Assembly (NCBI GenBank): GCA_016648135.1
Contig: JADDOH010000488.1
Location: forward strand, 110,460-174,459
Length of the DNA stretch: 64,000 bases
Reading direction: 5' to 3'
From: Agrypnia vestita
Taxonomy: Eukaryota > Arthropoda > Insecta > Trichoptera > Phryganeidae
In this document: positions 60,401-64,000 of the stretch, in pieces
Numbering within the stretch: the stretch's first letter is position 1
How the letters are laid out: each line of letters begins with the position of its first letter
Notes under the pieces: generated by a model
What the model saw: the letters and a program-made list of their open reading frames with translations, nothing else
What the model was told of the DNA's origin: nothing
Database searches by the model: none
Position numbers and translations under genes: made by a program

Positions 60401-60839
60401 GCAGATATATAAAATTTTTTCGAGCTTTAGGACACTATCTAGAAGATTTTACGAGATGCAATACATTATCCCAAAGCCTGATTTTAAGTGATGCAACGAA
60501 TACTACTTTCACGAATATCAAGCCTACTATTCGGCGAATACGAATAATTCAATAAGATAATAAATAATACACCGCTATTATTTTTTACTAACAGATTTAA
60601 TAATTGTCCGTTTCCCAGCGGTCAAAGATAAATATAATTTTTTTCACGTTACGAGAGGTCATGTTATTAGATTTATTGTTATTTGAAATTATTTTAAGAG
60701 TTAACACTCAATACGTATTACAAAACAAAAACTACATGAAATGAGCACCTAACCTTATTAATAACCCAACGAAACTAAATTAAAGAACTCATGTTATGCC
60801 GTGAAACATGTAACAATTGACAACTTGAAAACTCACCAA

Positions 60840-60955
60840 ATCTATTCTTTCTATCGATATTAGGCCATGGTTGCTTGAAAATTTTATAATCATAACATAG
60901 TCAGGAATCTACCTGCCAAGTTTCTGCTGCTAGCTCTGGTACACCCTGTATAATA
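60840..60955 (+). repeat. Foldback FB right end, solo
   Basis: ATATTAGGCCATGGTTGCTT, AGTCAGGAATCTACCTGCC, GCTGCTAGCTCTGGTACACC, CTGTATA: the ACACCCTGTATA-type terminus as at 25010-25062. Confidence 0.7.
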
Positions 60956-61114
60956 ACCTTTTTTTCGAATGAGTTTAACTGCTTCAAAGATTTCACATCT
61001 CTTTAAATGCGATTATCTCAGAACTTGTTTTAATGACTTCGTCAGTATATTATCCTATTTGGAATCTCAAAATCGAAAAATAAATAAAATATATCTTGAT
61101 TAAATAATGATGAA

Positions 61115-61370
61115 TTCGTAAATATATATTTGGCCAGAAGGGTAGATGGGTAGAAGGGTAGATCCCTTATCCAGTCCAGGTGGAGGAGAAATTAATTTGC
61201 GACAACCCTCAGCCCGCCTTGTCGGAAATACCCCGCAGGGTTGACACAGCATGATTAGACGGAATACGTAACGAGAGACGGGGGAGGCTTTGGGGGAAGG
61301 CAGATGCGATACAGCCTCTTTCACTGGGCGACTCGCGGCGACCAGTACTTTTGTATGCCTGTTTTCGATG
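61115..61370. promoter_or_regulatory. GC-rich island beside family P
   Basis: CCCGCCTTGTCGGAAATACC, GAGAGACGGGGGAGGCTTTG and GCGACTCGCGGCGACC; no repeat partner. Minus frames here (61100-61378) lack a domain. Confidence 0.25.
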
Positions 61371-61374
61371 TATA

Positions 61375-61835
61375 ACATCTTTCCTCTCGCAGTGATTTCG
61401 TGAAAAAGGATAGAAATGCGTAACAGGAAATAAGACGCCCGGGAAGCGCGCGCGATGGAAAAAAATATCGTTTATAAACAAATCAATGTCCAGCAAATGC
61501 CATCACAGCGAAGACGCACGCTTCCAGCATTCAACGCTTCTGATTTTGTATATATGTTGCGCGTCTGGTGTCAATCGTGTGGATGTTGTAACTTTGATAT
61601 ATTTTGGCTTATATCTTCGAAACTATCCAATAAATACTTTTTTTACATTAATGTAAACAATAAACTACCCTTAATGATTTAAATTCTCAAATTTTATGTA
61701 TTTTAGGTGATTATTTTAAAACATTTATTCAAAGTTTTCGTACAATATGTATAGCGGCACAATACCGCCATCCATGAAAATAAATAAAAACATAATTGAC
61801 CAAACGCATTTCTAAATAAAAATGAGTATATAGAT
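61375..61835 (-). repeat. Family P repeat, copy 2
   Basis: Inverse of 35310-35850: AAATCAATGTCCAGCAAATG, TCTTCGAAACTATCCAATAA, TACCCTTAATGATTTAAAT, CATAATTGACCAAACGCATT. It lacks the full palindrome of copy 1. Confidence 0.75.
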
Positions 61836-61869
61836 ATACGGTACCTACCTAGTGCGATAAATTTCAATA

Positions 61870-62030
61870 ATAAATAAATGCACATACATTTTCTTTACTT
61901 GTATTTACTAATTAATAAATATATAGGCATTACCTTTTTTAAATTTTGCAACTCAACTGATATTTTTAATTGTGAATTGAGACGTCAAATGTTTACACAT
62001 TATATGCCACTACTGTAAGGCTCGCTCGTT
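61870..62030 (+). repeat. Family Q repeat, copy 2
   Basis: TGCACATACATTTTCTTTAC to CACTACTGTAAGGCTCGCTC, matching 38866-39035. Here it follows family P directly. 62040-62110 resembles the edge of family P again (ATAACATCTTTACGCTC). 62110-62560 is AT-rich with nothing recognised. Confidence 0.65.
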
Positions 62031-62599
62031 TTTTTTATGTATAACATCTTTACGCTCAGTTTATGGGACTAATTTCATGAATGCGACGACCGAAATTCGT
62101 AACAGGAAGTAGAAATGAATAAAAGATTTCAATTTTGAATTAATTAATTTTATTCGGCAAATTCGTTAAATTAGTGTTATGTTGAATTTAGATTTCTAAT
62201 ATTTCTGGATAGCTGTTGGATAAAAATAATTAACATTAAAAAATTTTATTGATTCTGTCAAAAAATAATTGTTTGTAAAAAAAATTTATTCTAAGTGAAG
62301 CGATTTTAAAATACCTATTAAATGAGGAATAATTTAAATAAAATCAGTTGTTCATTTGTCATAAAAATTTTCCAAATAAAAATATAAGGTCGTTTAGGCC
62401 GTATATATTCACGTGTATGTTTAGCGGTACCTACCTACCTATATTTTTTGTTCAAAGTCACTTTTTTGCGTTTCTTTTCCACGATTTTAATGTTTTCTCT
62501 GCGAATATGAATAAATAAATATTTTTTAAATTTTGATGTGTAACTTACGCTCGGTTCACGGGAAGCGGCAGACTTTTTCACAGACTCGTCCAAACTGCT

Positions 62600-62965
62600 T
62601 GCTCGAGCCGCAGACTTCATTACCGAGTCGTCTTACAGCAGTTTGGACGAGTCGTTACTGAGCCTTACTGAGAAACGAACGAAGCGTTTCTGAGAATATA
62701 TGTTACATATCATTTGCGACTACTGTAAGACTTCTTTACCGAGTCACTTACAGCAGTTTGGACGAGTCGTTACTGAGCCTTACTGAGAAACGAACGAAGC
62801 GTTACCGAGAAAATATTTTACCCATCATTTGCGACTACTGTAAGACTTCTTTACCGAGTTGCTTACAGCAGTTTGGACGAGTCGTTACTGAGCCTTACTG
62901 AGAAACGAACGAAGCGTTACCGAGAAAATATGTTACACATTATTTTCGACTACTGTAAGACTCGT
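62600..62965 (+). repeat. 115 bp tandem repeat, three units
   Basis: CAGCAGTTTGGACGAGTCGT recurs at 62636, 62751 and 62866. Each unit holds GAGCCTTACTGAGAAACGAA and GACTACTGTAAGACT. An inverted piece, ACGACTCGTCC-like (AGACTCGTCCAAACTGCTTG), lies at 62582-62601, so the array begins with a partial hairpin. Confidence 0.9.
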
Positions 62966-62984
62966 TAAATTTTTTTATTATTAA

Positions 62985-63545
62985 TATTGTTACGAGATAG
63001 TAGTAGCATAAAGGATTACACGATTTTACTACAGAGCCCTGTTCCACGTCTGCCAACTTATAAGGTCGAATTTCGGCAATATTGAGTAGAAATCAGGAAA
63101 AATAAATTACCGCAAATGGTGCGTACTGTTATACTGACCATTTTAAAACAATAAAATCACTTTGTGACCTAATGTACGTCACGCAATCTTTTCATAGGCA
63201 CGAACGTCTGTAGGAATGAATGAGAGAGACAGACAGCATGAGAGAGTGAATGGGTATAAATAGGGACGCGTCATCTTGGCGCTCTCTTTTTGAATTAATC
63301 CAGCATGTCAGTAACACATCGGCATCCTCAAGCTACAAACAGATCGCATTAATATTGTCGTGTAAACTCCATTGCAACTAGTTCATAACGTATCTTCAAG
63401 TGGACATCGAGTTTATCAGGATTAGAGTTTCTCTATTCCCGGACTTTTTTCATTCCCGGGTCTTGTGATTGATAATTTTTTTTTTGAAATATAATATTGT
63501 TTGTGTTTTTTATAAATATTGTTAATTTTATTAGAATCAAATTGT
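62985..63545 (+). promoter_or_regulatory. Candidate promoter or solo LTR
   Basis: A unique segment with TATAAATAGG at 63255-63264 preceded by a GAGAGAGACAGACAGCATG tract and followed by sequence of mixed composition. TGTTACGAGATAG at about 62989 might be an LTR start, but no matching CA end, primer-binding site or pol gene was found. It may simply be a gene or repeat promoter. Confidence 0.3.
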
Positions 63546-63561
63546 TAGATATTATTAACTA

Positions 63562-64000
63562 GCTGTGCCCGCGCGGCTTCGCACGCGTAGATTTTTAGCA
63601 CGCTGTTTGGATCGTCAAAGAGTTTTCGCGAACCTTCTAGAACTTTCTCCTTCCAGAACTTTCAAGTAATTTATCTTTCAAGAACCTTCTAGACACACCG
63701 ACACATTCCGCCACTCAGTTTAGAACGTTATAAAACTTTCGGGAGTTTTCTAGAACCTTCCCTTTCCAGAACTTTCTAGAGCAGGTTTTTTCGGAACCTT
63801 CTAGACTCACCAGCGCGCCTATTTTGAAACAATCTGAAGCATTTGCGGCCTTCCCATAACAAAACAATGTGCTATAAAGCACATTTTCGTCACCCACCCC
63901 CACCAAACTCGCATATTTTCGATGTGACACCAAGGGCTACCACCACCATAACCACCGGTGGGTGGTTGTGGCTGGTTGTGGAGAAAACTTGACGGGTAGG
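63562..64000 (+). repeat. Heat-shock-element-rich repeat, copy 2 (runs off the window)
   Basis: AACTAGCTGTGCCCGCGCGG, CTTCGCACGCGTAG, then pentamer arrays: four perfect units GAA-TTC-GAA-TTC at 63630-63647 and three at 63651-63663. Continues CACCCACCCCCACC, GATGTGACACCAAGGGCTAC, GTGGAGAAAACTTGACGGG as copy 1 does. Confidence 0.85.

Noticed and set aside
62985..63545. A confident solo LTR
   Set aside because: The TATA box and TG start are suggestive, but no paired terminus, target duplication or retroviral gene was found; kept only as a low-confidence promoter candidate.

Overview
The window looks like AT-rich nuclear DNA of an arthropod, most likely an insect. The evidence is interstitial TTAGG repeats (the ancestral insect telomere motif), a mariner transposase, many insect-type non-LTR retrotransposon 3' ends, a tRNA-derived SINE, and an exon with a eukaryotic splice donor. 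Lepidoptera is a weak guess from the style of the RTE-like reverse transcriptases; the sequence does not settle the order. No bacterial, organellar or viral gene organisation was seen.

Only one convincing host-gene piece was found. It is a long plus-strand exon at about 51260-52800, a Cys-, Ser- and Asn-rich protein of unknown family, ending in a consensus GTGAGT donor. Its reading frame opens with TTG in a context that would be an ideal insect start if it read ATG. A second short GC-rich ORF at 21058-21378 is doubtful. Several GC-rich, apparently single-copy islands (about 2.6, 14.8, 31.6, 39.3, 45.5, 58.1, 59.3 and 61.2 kb) have no coding signal and are candidate regulatory DNA.

The rest is a transposon graveyard with clear layers. 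0-5.4 kb: LINE fragments, an R1-type LINE end, a hAT MITE, and a large inverted-repeat element. 5.7-8.6 kb: two copies of a ~500 bp repeat (family E), one holding a long RTE-like retrotransposon. 9-13.3 kb: a LINE tail with a tRNA-SINE, then a LINE split by a hAT element that itself holds a young RTE copy with a 13 bp target duplication. 13.5-20 kb: a PIF/Harbinger-type MITE, another TIR element, E3, and several LINE ends in both orientations. 20-27 kb: RT remnants, family E, foldback elements (family FB) and a TA-flanked MITE inside one of them. 27.7-31.5 kb: a foldback element invaded by a SANT-domain-derived element, a LINE, and a second LINE which in turn holds a decayed mariner. 33-41 kb: LINE remnants, one split by E5, and a longer CR1/Jockey-type RT. 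41.4-43.4 kb: a 180 bp satellite. 43.6-50 kb: more RTE and foldback copies, a 111 bp tandem repeat, and a repeat rich in heat-shock-element pentamers. 53.4-54.5 kb: a homogeneous 108 bp satellite. 54.5-64 kb: LINE ends, a minus-strand SINE, a Penelope-like element with a GIY-YIG endonuclease remnant, a second SANT-derived element, a 115 bp tandem repeat, and a second heat-shock-element-rich repeat.

The points most worth following are: the dense perfect heat-shock-element arrays carried by a dispersed repeat; several hammerhead-ribozyme-like cores at ends of Penelope-like and other repeats; the four-layer nested insertion at 27.7-31.5 kb, whose empty sites can be read directly; the TTG start of the only host exon; and clusters of single-base indels in particular satellite monomers, which look like sequencing or assembly error.
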